A stretch of 64,000 bases of DNA, from positions 705,422 through 769,421 of the forward strand of contig NZ_KB900609.1 of the NCBI RefSeq assembly GCF_000379105.1, given 5' to 3'. Positions 44,085 to 53,186 of this stretch are shown one piece after another. Made by a program: the position numbers and the translations under genes. This DNA comes from Methylobacterium sp. WSM2598 (lineage in GTDB: Bacteria; Pseudomonadota; Alphaproteobacteria; Rhizobiales; Beijerinckiaceae). Position 1 is the stretch's first letter; each line of letters opens with the position of its first letter. The notes under the pieces are model-generated. The model did no database searches. It worked only from the letters and a program-made list of their open reading frames with translations, and was not told the DNA's origin.

Positions 44085-44144
44085 GGGCCGGTCCGGCCCG
44101 CGCCGCCGCGCGGCGCGGCCGCGGCGCGGTGACGGCGCGCCGGA

Positions 44145-45788
44145 TCAGGTCTCGGTCAGGGCGAGTCCGGCGAGATGCTCGTAGCCCGGCCGCGTGACCT
44201 TCTGCATCCAGACATCCGCGAGCGACCCGATATCGATGGCGATGCCGCCGTGCCGGCGGATCGTGAGGGCGTAGAACTTCCCCAGCAGCCCGCCCGCCAC
44301 CAGGAAGATCCGGCCGTCGAGGGGGCGCGAGAGCCGGGCGGTCACCGCCTCGAACACGTCGGGGTAATGCGCGCCCCCGGCCGCCTGCTCGCCGATCAGG
44401 CGGCGCGACATCTGCTCGCCCGGGATTTTGTGGAACTCGACCGCCCCGACCCCGAAGCGGCGCCGGATCGCCTCCGGCAGGTCCGGGAAGCAGGCGATCA
44501 GCCCGACCTCCGCCTCCCCCGCGAGGAGGTCGCGGAAGAAGTCGCCCTGGCCGAGGGCCACGTGGATCGTCTGCTGGCAGAGCGGGGGCACGGGCAGGCC
44601 AGCGGCGGCGCGGGCGTCGAGCCAGCGCAGGACGTTGGTGACGCCCGGGACGCCCGACGGGGTCACGATCCGGTACTCGTGCTCGATCCAGGCCCGGTAG
44701 GGCACGCCGAGGATGTCGGCCTCGGCGGCCGCCTCGGACAGGCCCGCGGCCAGGGTCGAGAAGCCGCTCCCCGCCGCGTCGAACCCGTCGCCGAACCAGA
44801 TCCGGGCGAAGGTCTCGCGGTTGGCCGCGTAGAGCGGCGCGAAGGCGGCCTCGTCGGCCGCGTCGACGCGCAGGAGGCACCCCTCCCCATCGCCGAGGCG
44901 GAGCAGCGCGAAGGGGCGCCGCGCCGCCTTGGCGGCGAGGATGCGCTCCGCCACTCCGCCGGGCTCCAGGTAGGTGAAGCGGCCCGGCAGCCCGTCGACG
45001 AGGGCGAGGGCCTGCTCCCGCGAGACCCGCCGCAGATAGGCCCCGAGCGCCCGCAGCGCGGCGCCCTCCGCGGGGGCGAGCCCGGCCTCGGCGAGGGCCG
45101 CCTGCGCCTCCCGCTCGCGTCCGGTCACGGTGAGGAGGTGGACCAGCAGGGACGCCGCCTCGCGGTTGCGCGGCAGCTCGGCGACCAGGGCGCGGGCGTG
45201 CCCGATCGCCTCCTCGAAGCGGCCCGCCACCCGCGCCTCGCGGGCCGCGTCGCAGAGCGCGAATTGCGCGTGGCGGAAGAAGCGCCCCTCCGCGCGGCCC
45301 CATTGCAGGAAATGGGCGACGAACTGCCACTCGTCGTCGAACAGCAGCGCCAGATCCTCGTTGCGCCGGTAGGCGTCGATCTCGAAATGCGGCCCGAGCG
45401 GGCCGTGCGCCCGTTCGAGCCGCGCGAGGTGGTCAGCCACGTTGCGCGGTCGCCCTTCCCCGCGCCCGCGCTCCAGGTAATGGGCGAGGAACTCCCAATC
45501 CCGCGCGAAGACCTCCGCGAGGTCGGGCTGTCGGCGGTAGAAGGCGAGGTCGAAATCGGGCTCGGGCGGGCCGTAATGCGCGGCGAGCCGGTGCAGGAAG
45601 ACCTCCGCGTTGGGCGCGCGTCCCTCCCGGCGCCCGGTCACCGCGAAGTGCCGCGCCCGCTCCTCGGGCGACAGCGCCCGCGCGTCGAGGTAGCGGCGGG
45701 CGTAGAAGTCCGGGTCGAAGGCCTCCTCGCCGGCACCGCGGGGGCCGAGGAGGGCGCGCGCGCGGCGCCACAGGCTCGAAGCAGGCAC
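44145..45788 (-). CDS. GT-D-fold glycosyltransferase-like protein with YPDV-type repeats and TPR-like region
   Basis: A ~547-residue protein. Residues about 20-175 hold three repeat units (FDPDFYARRYLDARALSPEE, FDLAFYRRQPDLAEVFARDW, FEIDAYRRNEDLALLFDDEW), each followed by a HYL..GR.EGR-type segment. Residues about 180-260 are helical, TPR-like. The C-terminal half has PFALLRLGDGEGCLLRVDAA with the GDGE motif near residue 300 and GKFYALTIRRHGGIAIDIGS near 505, both hallmarks of the GT-D (DUF1792/SP_1767-like) fold. The GTG at 45788 with GGAG upstream is preferred; the ATG at 45875 would overlap tupA by 14 bases and add a basic leader. It lies next to ctrA and the flagellar ATPase, so modification of flagellin is possible (inference). 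Confidence 0.78.
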   Translation of the reverse strand: MPASSLWRRARALLGPRGAGEEAFDPDFYARRYLDARALSPEERARHFAVTGRREGRAPNAEVFLHRLAAHYGPPEPDFDLAFYRRQPDLAEVFARDWEFLAHYLERGRGEGRPRNVADHLARLERAHGPLGPHFEIDAYRRNEDLALLFDDEWQFVAHFLQWGRAEGRFFRHAQFALCDAAREARVAGRFEEAIGHARALVAELPRNREAASLLVHLLTVTGREREAQAALAEAGLAPAEGAALRALGAYLRRVSREQALALVDGLPGRFTYLEPGGVAERILAAKAARRPFALLRLGDGEGCLLRVDAADEAAFAPLYAANRETFARIWFGDGFDAAGSGFSTLAAGLSEAAAEADILGVPYRAWIEHEYRIVTPSGVPGVTNVLRWLDARAAAGLPVPPLCQQTIHVALGQGDFFRDLLAGEAEVGLIACFPDLPEAIRRRFGVGAVEFHKIPGEQMSRRLIGEQAAGGAHYPDVFEAVTARLSRPLDGRIFLVAGGLLGKFYALTIRRHGGIAIDIGSLADVWMQKVTRPGYEHLAGLALTET

Positions 45789-45861
45789 TGACGTCGTCTC
45801 CGCCGCGGATCCCCGGGAGCGCGTCCATGCACCGCGCGCCGCGCGCCAGCAAGCCGGCGCG

Positions 45862-46677
45862 TCACGTCCCGGCATTGGGGACGAAGAGCGGCTCGCCGCC
45901 GATCCGGTAGCCCGCGATCACGCCCTGCCCGGCGGGGGAGACCAGCCAGTCGATGAAGGCCTGACCCGCGCGCGCCTTCACGTGCGGGTGCTTGGCCGGA
46001 TTGACCAGGATCACGCCGTACTGGTTGAACAGGCGCGGGTCGCCCTCGACCAGGACCTTGAGGTCCTGGCGGTTCTTGAAGGCGAGCCAGGTGCCGCGGT
46101 CGGCGAGCAGGTAGGCGTTGGTCGCGGCGGCGGCGTTGAGCGCCGGGCCCATGCCCTGGCCGATCTCCTTGTACCACTCGCCCCGCACCGCGCCGAGGTC
46201 GAGCCCGGCCTCCCGCCACATCCTGAGCTCCGCGGCGTGCGTGCCCGAGCGGTCCCCGCGCGAGACGAAGGGCGCCCTCGCGGCGGCGATCTTGCGGAAG
46301 GCCTGGGCGACGTCCCGCCCGGCGATCCCCGCCGGGTCGTCCCTCGGCCCGATCACCACGAAGTCGTTGTACATCACGGGGAAGCGCTCCACGCCGAAGC
46401 CGTCGCGCACGAAGGCCTCCTCGGCGGGCTGATCGTGAACGAAGACCACGTCCGCGTCGCCGCGGCGGCCGACGTCGAGGGCCTGACCGGTGCCGAGGGC
46501 GACCACCCGCACGCCGATTCCGGTCGCCTCGGTGAAGCGCGGCAGCAGGTGGTCGAACAGGCCCGACTGCTCGGTCGAGGTCGTCGAGGCGACCGTGATG
46601 CTCTCCCCGGCGCGCGCCGGCGCGGCGGCGAGCCAGGCGGCAAGAGTCAGGCAGAACAGGCGGCGAAGGCGGTCCAC
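45862..46677 (-). CDS. tupA: tungstate ABC transporter substrate-binding protein
   Basis: A 271-residue periplasmic protein with signal peptide (MDRLRRLFCLTLAAWLAAAP ending ARA; GTG start at 46677 with GGAGA). The TupA signature is SITVASTTSTEQSGLFDHLL, with the oxyanion-binding Thr/Ser cluster. Further marks are FVSRGDRSGTHAAELRMWR and GTWLAFKNRQDLKVLVEGD. The permease and ATPase partners are immediately upstream. The start lies 31 bases inside the ATPase gene, so translation is coupled. Molybdate as substrate is not excluded by sequence alone, but the TTSTEQSGL form favours tungstate. Confidence 0.88.
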   Translation of the reverse strand: MDRLRRLFCLTLAAWLAAAPARAGESITVASTTSTEQSGLFDHLLPRFTEATGIGVRVVALGTGQALDVGRRGDADVVFVHDQPAEEAFVRDGFGVERFPVMYNDFVVIGPRDDPAGIAGRDVAQAFRKIAAARAPFVSRGDRSGTHAAELRMWREAGLDLGAVRGEWYKEIGQGMGPALNAAAATNAYLLADRGTWLAFKNRQDLKVLVEGDPRLFNQYGVILVNPAKHPHVKARAGQAFIDWLVSPAGQGVIAGYRIGGEPLFVPNAGT

Positions 46678-47378
46678 GGCAATTCTCCGGCGAGGTAGGC
46701 CCGGGTCTCGGGCGCGCGGGGATGGGTGAGGACTTGCGAGACCGGGCCGTGCTCCGCCACCCGCCCGCCCGACAGGACCACGACGTCGCGGGCGAGCCGC
46801 GCCACCTGCCCGAGATGGTGCGAGACGAGGAGCACCTTCACGCCCTCCCGCGCCATCCCGGCGACCACCTGCTCGACCCGCTCGGCCGCGGCCGGGTCGA
46901 GGTTGGCGGTGGGCTCGTCGAGGAGCAGGAGGTCCGGCGCCACCGCCCAGGCGCGGGCCAGGGCGAGGCGCTGCTGCTCGCCCCCCGAGAGCCGCGTCGC
47001 CGGATCCCGCGCCCGGTCCGCGAGCCCGACCAGGGCGAGGGCCGCGCGGCAGCGCGCCCGCGCCTCGGCCCGGCGCCAGCCGGCCGCCGCGAGGGCGAGG
47101 CGGATGTTGTGCCCGGCGCTCGCCCGCACGAGGCCGGGCCGCTGGAACACGAAGGCGCGCCGGGCGGGTGCCCCGCCCGGCCCGATCCGCACCGCGCCGG
47201 CGCTCAGGGGCAGAAGCCCGTCGAGGAGGCGCAGCAGCACGCTCTTGCCCGCCCCGTTCGGCCCGATCAGCGCGGTGATGCCCGGCTCCTCGATGCGCAG
47301 GCTGACGCGGTCGAGGATGGTGCGCCCCCCGGCGCGGAACGACAGGCCGTCGAGGAGGATCGGCAGGGCCGGGCTCAT
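46647..47378 (-). CDS. tupC: tungstate ABC transporter ATPase
   Basis: A 243-residue ABC ATPase. Walker A is ALIGPNGAGKSVLLRLLDGL near residue 38, Q-loop AFVFQRPGLV, signature DPATRLSGGEQQRLALARAW, Walker B DLLLLDEPTANLDPAAAERV, H-loop VKVLLVSHHLGQVARLARD. It is of the short phosphate/tungstate type and powers TupB. Its start overlaps the tupB stop by four bases and its end overlaps the tupA start. Order permease-ATPase-binding protein differs from the usual tupABC order. Confidence 0.92.
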   Translation of the reverse strand: MSPALPILLDGLSFRAGGRTILDRVSLRIEEPGITALIGPNGAGKSVLLRLLDGLLPLSAGAVRIGPGGAPARRAFVFQRPGLVRASAGHNIRLALAAAGWRRAEARARCRAALALVGLADRARDPATRLSGGEQQRLALARAWAVAPDLLLLDEPTANLDPAAAERVEQVVAGMAREGVKVLLVSHHLGQVARLARDVVVLSGGRVAEHGPVSQVLTHPRAPETRAYLAGELPWTAFAACSA

Positions 47379-48070
47379 CCGTAGGCCCGCGCCGCGTAGC
47401 CGCGCAGCAGGGCGGCGGCGGCATTGAGGGCGACCACGAGGCCGATCAGCACGAGGCCGAGGGCGAGGGCGAGGGGCAGGTCCCCCTTCTGCGTCTCGAG
47501 GGAGATCGCCGTCGTCATGGTGCGGGTCTGACCCGCGATGTTGCCGCCGACCACGAGCACGGCCCCCACCTCCGAGATGGCGCGGCCGAAGGCCGCCAGC
47601 ACCACGGTGACCAGGGAGAAGCGCGCGTCGTGCACGAGCGCCGCCGCGCGCCGGAACGGGCCGAGCCCGAGCGAGCGCAGCTGCTCGCCGAGCTGCGCCT
47701 CCGCGTCGGCGAGGATCTGGCGCGCCAGGGCGGCGACCAGCGGCGTGACCAGGACGGTCTGCGCCGCGATCATGGCGGCGGGGGTGAAGAGCAGGCCCAG
47801 CGGGCCGAGCGGCCCCGAGCGCGACAGCAGGAGGTAGAGGAGGAGTCCGATGATGACGGGCGGCAGGCCCATGAGGGCGTTGAGCAGGCTCACGAGCGCG
47901 TCCCGGCCCGGAAACCGCGCCACGGCCGCCAGAGCCCCGAGCGGGATGCCGAGCCCCGCCCCGATCAGCACCGCCGAGAGGCTCACCCGCAGGGACAGCC
48001 ACGCGATCGCCACGACCTCGCGGTCGAGGCCCGCCAGCTTCGCCAGCGTCTCGCGAACGGTCTCGCCCAT
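47375..48070 (-). CDS. tupB: tungstate ABC transporter permease
   Basis: A 231-residue protein with five or six helices. The binding-protein-dependent permease fold is seen in AWLSLRVSLSAVLIGAGLGI and in the EAA loop (RQILADAEAQLGEQLRSLGL GP). GRAISEVGAVLVVGGNIAGQ is the TupB-typical region near residue 175, followed by TRTMTTAISLETQKGDLPLA. The ATG at 48070 is first of the operon. The intergenic region toward mntR (48071-48280) contains the palindrome GCATATGC at 48142-48149 and an AT-rich stretch suited to a promoter. Confidence 0.9.
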   Translation of the reverse strand: MGETVRETLAKLAGLDREVVAIAWLSLRVSLSAVLIGAGLGIPLGALAAVARFPGRDALVSLLNALMGLPPVIIGLLLYLLLSRSGPLGPLGLLFTPAAMIAAQTVLVTPLVAALARQILADAEAQLGEQLRSLGLGPFRRAAALVHDARFSLVTVVLAAFGRAISEVGAVLVVGGNIAGQTRTMTTAISLETQKGDLPLALALGLVLIGLVVALNAAAALLRGYAARAYG

Positions 48071-48280
48071 CGACTTCGCGCATCTCCCGGTTGCGCTGCT
48101 GATGCAATGGGCGCTGCCGGCCACACAATAGGAAAATCGTTGCATATGCGGCGGCTCCGCCGGAGCGGCCGCGCTCCACTTGTTCCCGGCCGCGGACTCG
48201 TCCCCCTGCACACCCGCCGCCCCCTCGTCTAAGAAGGGCGCGCGACGCGCAGCCGACCCCGAGGTGGATCGTCCCGACCC

Positions 48281-48772
48281 ATGCAGCACCTGCCCCACGA
48301 CGACGCGGCGGACGGCCCTCCGGCGCGCGACCCCCAGGATGAGACCGGCCTCGTCGACGCCGAGCGGCATTCGGCCGGCTTCCGGCAGGTGCGCGAGGCG
48401 CGCCGGCTCGAACTGGTGGAGGATTACGTCGAGCTGATCGCCGACCTGATCGGGGATACGGGCGAGGCCCGGCAGGTGGACATCGCGGCGCGCCTCGGCG
48501 TGGCGCAGCCGACCGTCGCCAAGATGCTCAAGCGCCTCGCCGAGGACGGGCTGGTGCAGCAGCGCCCCTACCGGGGCGTCTTCCTGACCGAGGCGGGCCG
48601 GGCGCTCGCGACGGAATCGCGCGAGCGCCACCGGGTCGTGGAGGCCTTCCTGCTGGCCCTCGGGGTGAGCCCGGACGTGGCGCGCTGCGACGCCGAGGGC
48701 ATCGAGCACCATGTCAGCCGCGAGACCCTCGACGCCTTCCGGCGCTTCACGGCCGGGAGCGGCGACGCCTGA
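48281..48772 (+). CDS. mntR: manganese-dependent transcriptional regulator MntR
   Basis: A 163-residue DtxR-family repressor of the E. coli MntR type. The shared blocks are [40 protein letters not shown] with [12 protein letters not shown] (winged helix), and [20 protein letters not shown] followed by [16 protein letters not shown]. These supply the metal-binding His and Glu residues. With Mn2+ bound it represses uptake or activates export genes. Divergent from tupBCA with about 210 bases between; a regulatory link is possible but unproved. The His/Asp-rich N-terminal extension precedes the conserved part. Confidence 0.9.
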   Translation: MQHLPHDDAADGPPARDPQDETGLVDAERHSAGFRQVREARRLELVEDYVELIADLIGDTGEARQVDIAARLGVAQPTVAKMLKRLAEDGLVQQRPYRGVFLTEAGRALATESRERHRVVEAFLLALGVSPDVARCDAEGIEHHVSRETLDAFRRFTAGSGDA

Positions 48773-48784
48773 GGCCCCCGCCGC

Positions 48785-49831
48785 TCACTTCGGCATCAGC
48801 GCCCAATAGTCGAGGTCGAGGATGACCGCGGGGTCGTACCCGTCCCCGGCGCGGTCCGGATGGGCGCCGCAGGGCTGGTTCTTGGCCGCGACCGTGCGCA
48901 GGCGCAGGGCCCCGACGTCGCTGCGGCCCGGCAGGTCGGCGGCGGCGAGCACCTCGCTCCAGGCGTAGACGGTGTCGCCCGCGAAGAGCGGCGCCACGTG
49001 GCGGCCCGCATTGATCCCCACGATCGAGAACGCGTTGGCCAGCCCGTTGAAGCTGAGCGCCCGCGCCAGCGAGATGACGTGGCCGCCATAGATCAGCCGC
49101 CGCCCGAACCGCGTCTCCTTCACGGCGTGCGCGTCGAAATGGACCTTGGCGGTGTTCTGGTAGAGGCGGGTGGCGATCTGGTGCTCGGCCTCCTCGACGG
49201 TCATGCCGTCGACGTGGTCGATGCGCTCGCCCGGGGCGTAGTCGCCGAAGCGGTGCGGGCTGCCCGCCAGAACCGTGTCGTAGGCGGCCGGATCGAAGGG
49301 CGGCAGGGAGGCGGCCAGGTCGGCGGCCTCGACCGCCTTGGCGAGCGTCGGCACCGCCTCCTCGGCGATCGCCGCGGCGGGGTCGCGCTTGCGCACCAGC
49401 ACCCAGCGGCAATAGGTCAGGACGGGCGCCCCGCCCGCGTCGTAGCCCGTCGAGCGCACGTAGACCACGCCGGTCTGGCGGTTCGAACTCTCCTTGAGGC
49501 CGATCACCTCCGAGACCGAGGACAGGGTCTCGCCCGGATAGACCGGCCGCAGGAAGCGGCCCTCCGCGTAGCCGAGATTGGCGAGCGCGTTGAGGGAGAT
49601 GTCCGGGACCGTCTTGCCGAAGACGACGTGGAACACGAGCAGGTCGTCGAGGGGCGCCCGCTCGTAGCCGAAGGCCCGCGCGAAGGCGTCCGAGGATTGC
49701 ACCGCGAAGCGCGGCCCGTAGAGGGCGGTGTAGAGCGCCACGTCGCCGGTGGTCACGGTGCGGGGCGTGGCGTGGCGGATGGTCTCGCCGAGGCGGAAAT
49801 CCTCGAAGAACCGGCCCGGATTCGTCTTCAT
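48785..49831 (-). CDS. mesaconyl-CoA hydratase (MaoC family)
   Basis: A 348-residue protein with two hot-dog (MaoC) halves. MKTNPGRFFEDFRLGETIRH, DVALYTALYGPRFAVQSSDA, LLVFHVVFGKTVPDISLNAL, YAEGRFLRPVYPGETLSSVS match mesaconyl-CoA hydratases as I recall them. The second half has FDAHAVKETRFGRRLIYGGH, with the His/Asp of the hydratase site. It converts mesaconyl-C1-CoA to beta-methylmalyl-CoA in the ethylmalonyl-CoA pathway, used by methylotrophs without isocitrate lyase to regenerate glyoxylate. The ATG at 49831 is chosen on family length. It stands alone here. Confidence 0.85.
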   Translation of the reverse strand: MKTNPGRFFEDFRLGETIRHATPRTVTTGDVALYTALYGPRFAVQSSDAFARAFGYERAPLDDLLVFHVVFGKTVPDISLNALANLGYAEGRFLRPVYPGETLSSVSEVIGLKESSNRQTGVVYVRSTGYDAGGAPVLTYCRWVLVRKRDPAAAIAEEAVPTLAKAVEAADLAASLPPFDPAAYDTVLAGSPHRFGDYAPGERIDHVDGMTVEEAEHQIATRLYQNTAKVHFDAHAVKETRFGRRLIYGGHVISLARALSFNGLANAFSIVGINAGRHVAPLFAGDTVYAWSEVLAAADLPGRSDVGALRLRTVAAKNQPCGAHPDRAGDGYDPAVILDLDYWALMPK

Positions 49832-49907
49832 CGTCGTCCCTCGGAGGAGCGTGCGGAGCTCGGCGCCTTGTCGCACCGCGGCGCGGCGCGGTGCGATACG
49901 CCTTTCG

Positions 49908-50222
49908 TCAGGGCCCGAGCAGGGCGCCGATGCGGGCAGCCAGGGCCTGGCCGTCGCCGGCCACGCGGAAGAGCTTCACCCGCGCGGTGGCGCCCGCCGC
50001 CAGGGTGACGGCGCGGGCGGGGCAGCCGAGCGCCTCCGCGAGGACGGCGCGGATCGCCGCGTTGGCGGCCCCGTCCTCGGGGGCTGCGCGCACCCGGACC
50101 TTGAGGATCGGCAGGCCGTCCGCGCGGGTCTCGATCCCCTCGACGGCGTCGCGGCCGCCCCGCGGGGTCGCCCGCACCCGCACTTCGAGCCCGTCCGTCA
50201 GGAGGCGCCAGGGCCGGGTCAT
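49908..50222 (-). CDS. DUF167 (YggU-type) protein
   Basis: A 104-residue protein of the DUF167 family: EVRVRATPRGGRDAVEGIET, LPILKVRVRAAPEDGAANAA and VTLAAGATARVKLFRVAGDG. Function unknown; compact alpha/beta fold. It follows yggT with one base between stop and start, an order common in Alphaproteobacteria. Confidence 0.9.
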   Translation of the reverse strand: MTRPWRLLTDGLEVRVRATPRGGRDAVEGIETRADGLPILKVRVRAAPEDGAANAAIRAVLAEALGCPARAVTLAAGATARVKLFRVAGDGQALAARIGALLGP

Positions 50223-50223
50223 G

Positions 50224-50511
50224 TCAGGCCAGCGTCGCGAAGAGTTCGAACATCAGGTTGCGCAGGAAGAACAGGAGCAGGACGAGGATGATCGGCGAGA
50301 TGTCGATCCCGCCGAGATTCGGCAGGATGCGCCGGATCGGCCGCAGCGCCGGATCGGTCACCCGGAACAGGAAATCCTCGATCTGGGAGACGATGGGGTT
50401 GCGGACGTTCACGACGTTGAAGGCGACGAGCCAGCTCAGGACCGCGCTCGCGATCAGGAGATAGACGTAGAGCGTGATGACGTTGTCGATGAGCCAGAGA
50501 AGCGAGCGCAT
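50224..50511 (-). CDS. YggT-family membrane protein
   Basis: A 95-residue two-helix inner-membrane protein. [28 protein letters not shown] is helix 1; [20 protein letters not shown] carries the conserved (T/V)xPxLxPIRRxLP, followed by [20 protein letters not shown] (helix 2). The family is implicated in osmotic homeostasis or turgor. The ATG at 50511 is preferred to the longer reading. Operon with DUF167. Confidence 0.92.
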   Translation of the reverse strand: MRSLLWLIDNVITLYVYLLIASAVLSWLVAFNVVNVRNPIVSQIEDFLFRVTDPALRPIRRILPNLGGIDISPIILVLLLFFLRNLMFELFATLA

Positions 50512-50618
50512 GCGCGGTCCGTAGGTCCTCGTCGCCCGAGAAGGCACGGCGTGCGGTTCGGAGCGGGAAGGGAATTGACAGGGTGAAGCGGGCCGGCCTA
50601 CAAGGCCCCCGCCTCGCC

Positions 50619-51094
<476 letters not shown>

Positions 51095-52579
51095 TTAGCG
51101 GAACAGGGTGAGCAGGGCTTGCCCTGAGGAATTCGCGATGCTGAGCGCCTGGACGGCGAGTTGCTGCTGCGTCTGCAGCGCCTTCAGCTTCGTCGATTCC
51201 TCCTCGATGTCGGCGTCGACCAGGGTGCCGATCGTGGCGGTGTTCGCCTTCATGAGCGAGTCAACGAAGCTCGTCTGGCCTTCGATCTGGTTCTTGCCCG
51301 CGCCGAGCTTGGTGCCGGCATCGGTGACCGCCGCCAGGGCCTTGTCGACGGCCGCGATAATGTCCTTGAGGTTGCTGTCGCCGGCCGTCCCGACCAGCTT
51401 CGAAATGTCGAAATTGGCGATCGAGTAGCTGCCGCCGCCGAAGGAGGCATCGTAGCTGCCGACGCTCGTGTCGATGATGCCGCGGGCCGTGGTGGTTCCC
51501 GCATCCGTGCCCTTGCCGGTGGCGGCGAGCCCCGCCGTCGTGCCGAAGCCGAAATCCTTCAGCGTGTTGCCCGCCGTGGCGGTCCCGACGGTCAGGGTGG
51601 CGGTCAGGGTCGCGCCGGTATCCGTGGTGCGGAAGACCAGCCGGCCCGAGGAATCGAGGGCGGCGGTGATCAGGCCCTTCAGCCCGCCCGTCGTGATCGC
51701 CACCGCGGAGCCGCCGGCTCCCGTCTGGGGCAACGTGCTCGCGCCGATGACGTTGTTGATGGCTCTCAGGAATTCGTCCGTCGTGACCTTCGAGCGATCG
51801 TTTGCCGCCGTTATCAGCGTCGAATTGTTCAGGACGATGTTCACCTTGCCGCCATAGGCGCCCGCGGCCGTTCCGGCCGCCCCACCCGCGGTGCCGAGCC
51901 GGTCGATCTGGAGGGTGAAGTTGACCTCGTTCGTGCCCGAGAAGTCGGCCGTCCCGTTCGTGAAGAGCGGCGTCCCGGTGAGCGACTGGCCTGCCGTGAA
52001 CTGCGCCTGGGTCGCCGCCGAGGTGATGCTGGTCGCGTTGACGTCGTAGAGCTTGATCGCGTTCACGTTGACGTCGATGGTCGAGAACGAGACGGTGCCG
52101 GCGGCATTGCGCGCGAAGCCCGCCACCACGCTCTCCACCGGACGAAACCGCGCGTTCGTGGCCGAGGAATCCACCGACAGCCAGTTCACTCCGTTCGACA
52201 CGGACGAGTCGGCCGTGGCCTTCATCTTGTTCTGGATGGCGGAGATCTCGGTCTGCACCTTGCTGCGATCGGTCCCGCCCTGGAGGGCGGTCTGCAGCTT
52301 GGCCCGGATGTTCTGCAGGTCCGAGATGATGCTGTTGATGCCGTTATAGGCCGTCCCCACCGCGGAGGCCCCCAGGCCGAGCGAGTCCTTCACGGCGCCG
52401 AGCGAGGCGTTGTCGGAGCGCACCGCGGTCGCGATCGACCAGTAGGCGGCGTTGTCGGCCGCGGCCGAGACGCGCTGGCCCGTCGACACCCGGTTGCTCG
52501 TGGTGTCGAGGTTCGCGTTGATCGACTTCAGCGTGGTCAACGCCGTCATCGCGGCGGAGTTGGTCAGCAGGCTCGTCAA
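51095..52579 (-). CDS. flagellin with TTG start codon
   Basis: A 494-residue flagellin. The N-terminal D0/D1 region is TSLLTNSAAMTALTTLKSIN, then LDTTSNRVSTGQRVSAAADN. The C-terminal part is EEESTKLKALQTQQQLAVQA followed by LSIANSSGQALLTLFR. The variable centre (about 160-380) is Thr/Gly/Ala-rich. Starting at TTG (52579) gives the canonical MTSLLTN; an AGGAGG site lies six bases upstream, and no in-frame ATG precedes it, so TTG is almost certainly the start. The filament subunit is secreted through the FlhA/FliI apparatus. A CtrA box lies about 160 bases upstream. It could be glycosylated on surface Ser/Thr (inference). Confidence 0.93.
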   Translation of the reverse strand: MTSLLTNSAAMTALTTLKSINANLDTTSNRVSTGQRVSAAADNAAYWSIATAVRSDNASLGAVKDSLGLGASAVGTAYNGINSIISDLQNIRAKLQTALQGGTDRSKVQTEISAIQNKMKATADSSVSNGVNWLSVDSSATNARFRPVESVVAGFARNAAGTVSFSTIDVNVNAIKLYDVNATSITSAATQAQFTAGQSLTGTPLFTNGTADFSGTNEVNFTLQIDRLGTAGGAAGTAAGAYGGKVNIVLNNSTLITAANDRSKVTTDEFLRAINNVIGASTLPQTGAGGSAVAITTGGLKGLITAALDSSGRLVFRTTDTGATLTATLTVGTATAGNTLKDFGFGTTAGLAATGKGTDAGTTTARGIIDTSVGSYDASFGGGSYSIANFDISKLVGTAGDSNLKDIIAAVDKALAAVTDAGTKLGAGKNQIEGQTSFVDSLMKANTATIGTLVDADIEEESTKLKALQTQQQLAVQALSIANSSGQALLTLFR

Positions 52580-52738
52580 GGTTGCCCTCCTGGAGCGCCC
52601 CGCTCCGGGCCGCTCGCGCTGGCGAAGGATCGAATCGTGTCGGGTCTTCCGGGCCCTGCTGCCGGCCGCCGCCTGTGCGGCGGGAGGCGGCGGCGGCCTG
52701 CCCCGGTCGTCGCGGGACGATCTTTGTCGCACGCGGGG

Positions 52739-52753
52739 TTAAAATGCCGTTAA
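52739..52753 (-). promoter_or_regulatory. CtrA-binding box before flagellin gene
   Basis: The minus strand reads CCTTAACGGCATTTTAACCC, an exact TTAA-N7-TTAA with the favoured trailing CC. It lies 160 bases before the TTG start. The CtrA protein is encoded 9 kb away. The rest of 52580-53186 is GC-rich with no supported gene. Confidence 0.75.
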
Positions 52754-53186
52754 GGATAACAAGTGGTTTCGGGTCGGCTCGACCGTTCTGTCCCGTTCCC
52801 GCACCCGTTTGCATGACCGCTGCGATCCCGCGGCAAAGCGGAAATATGGTTCATATGAAATTAATGCGGGGCGATCGACCTTGAAGCGGGCAGTCGGTCC
52901 TGCTTCTCAGCAGGGTCAGTCGGGGCGGACAGCCCGACCTCATCGCTTCCGCGGCACTCTCTCGTCGATCACAAGCGCCCTGGCCGCGGCGCTCTGCCAG
53001 GATCATCCTGGGCGCGCGGCGCCTCTTCGGGGTGGCTCGGGTCGCGCAGGGCCCCGCGCCCGCCGCGCGGGAGGGGTCACGCCGCCGGATCGGACCCATA
53101 CCTCGGACCGCGCCCGAACCGGATCCGGGACCGCGCCATCCCGGTGCCGGTCGGGGCGAATCGCCCGGCCTCGGTGCTGCCGCCGC

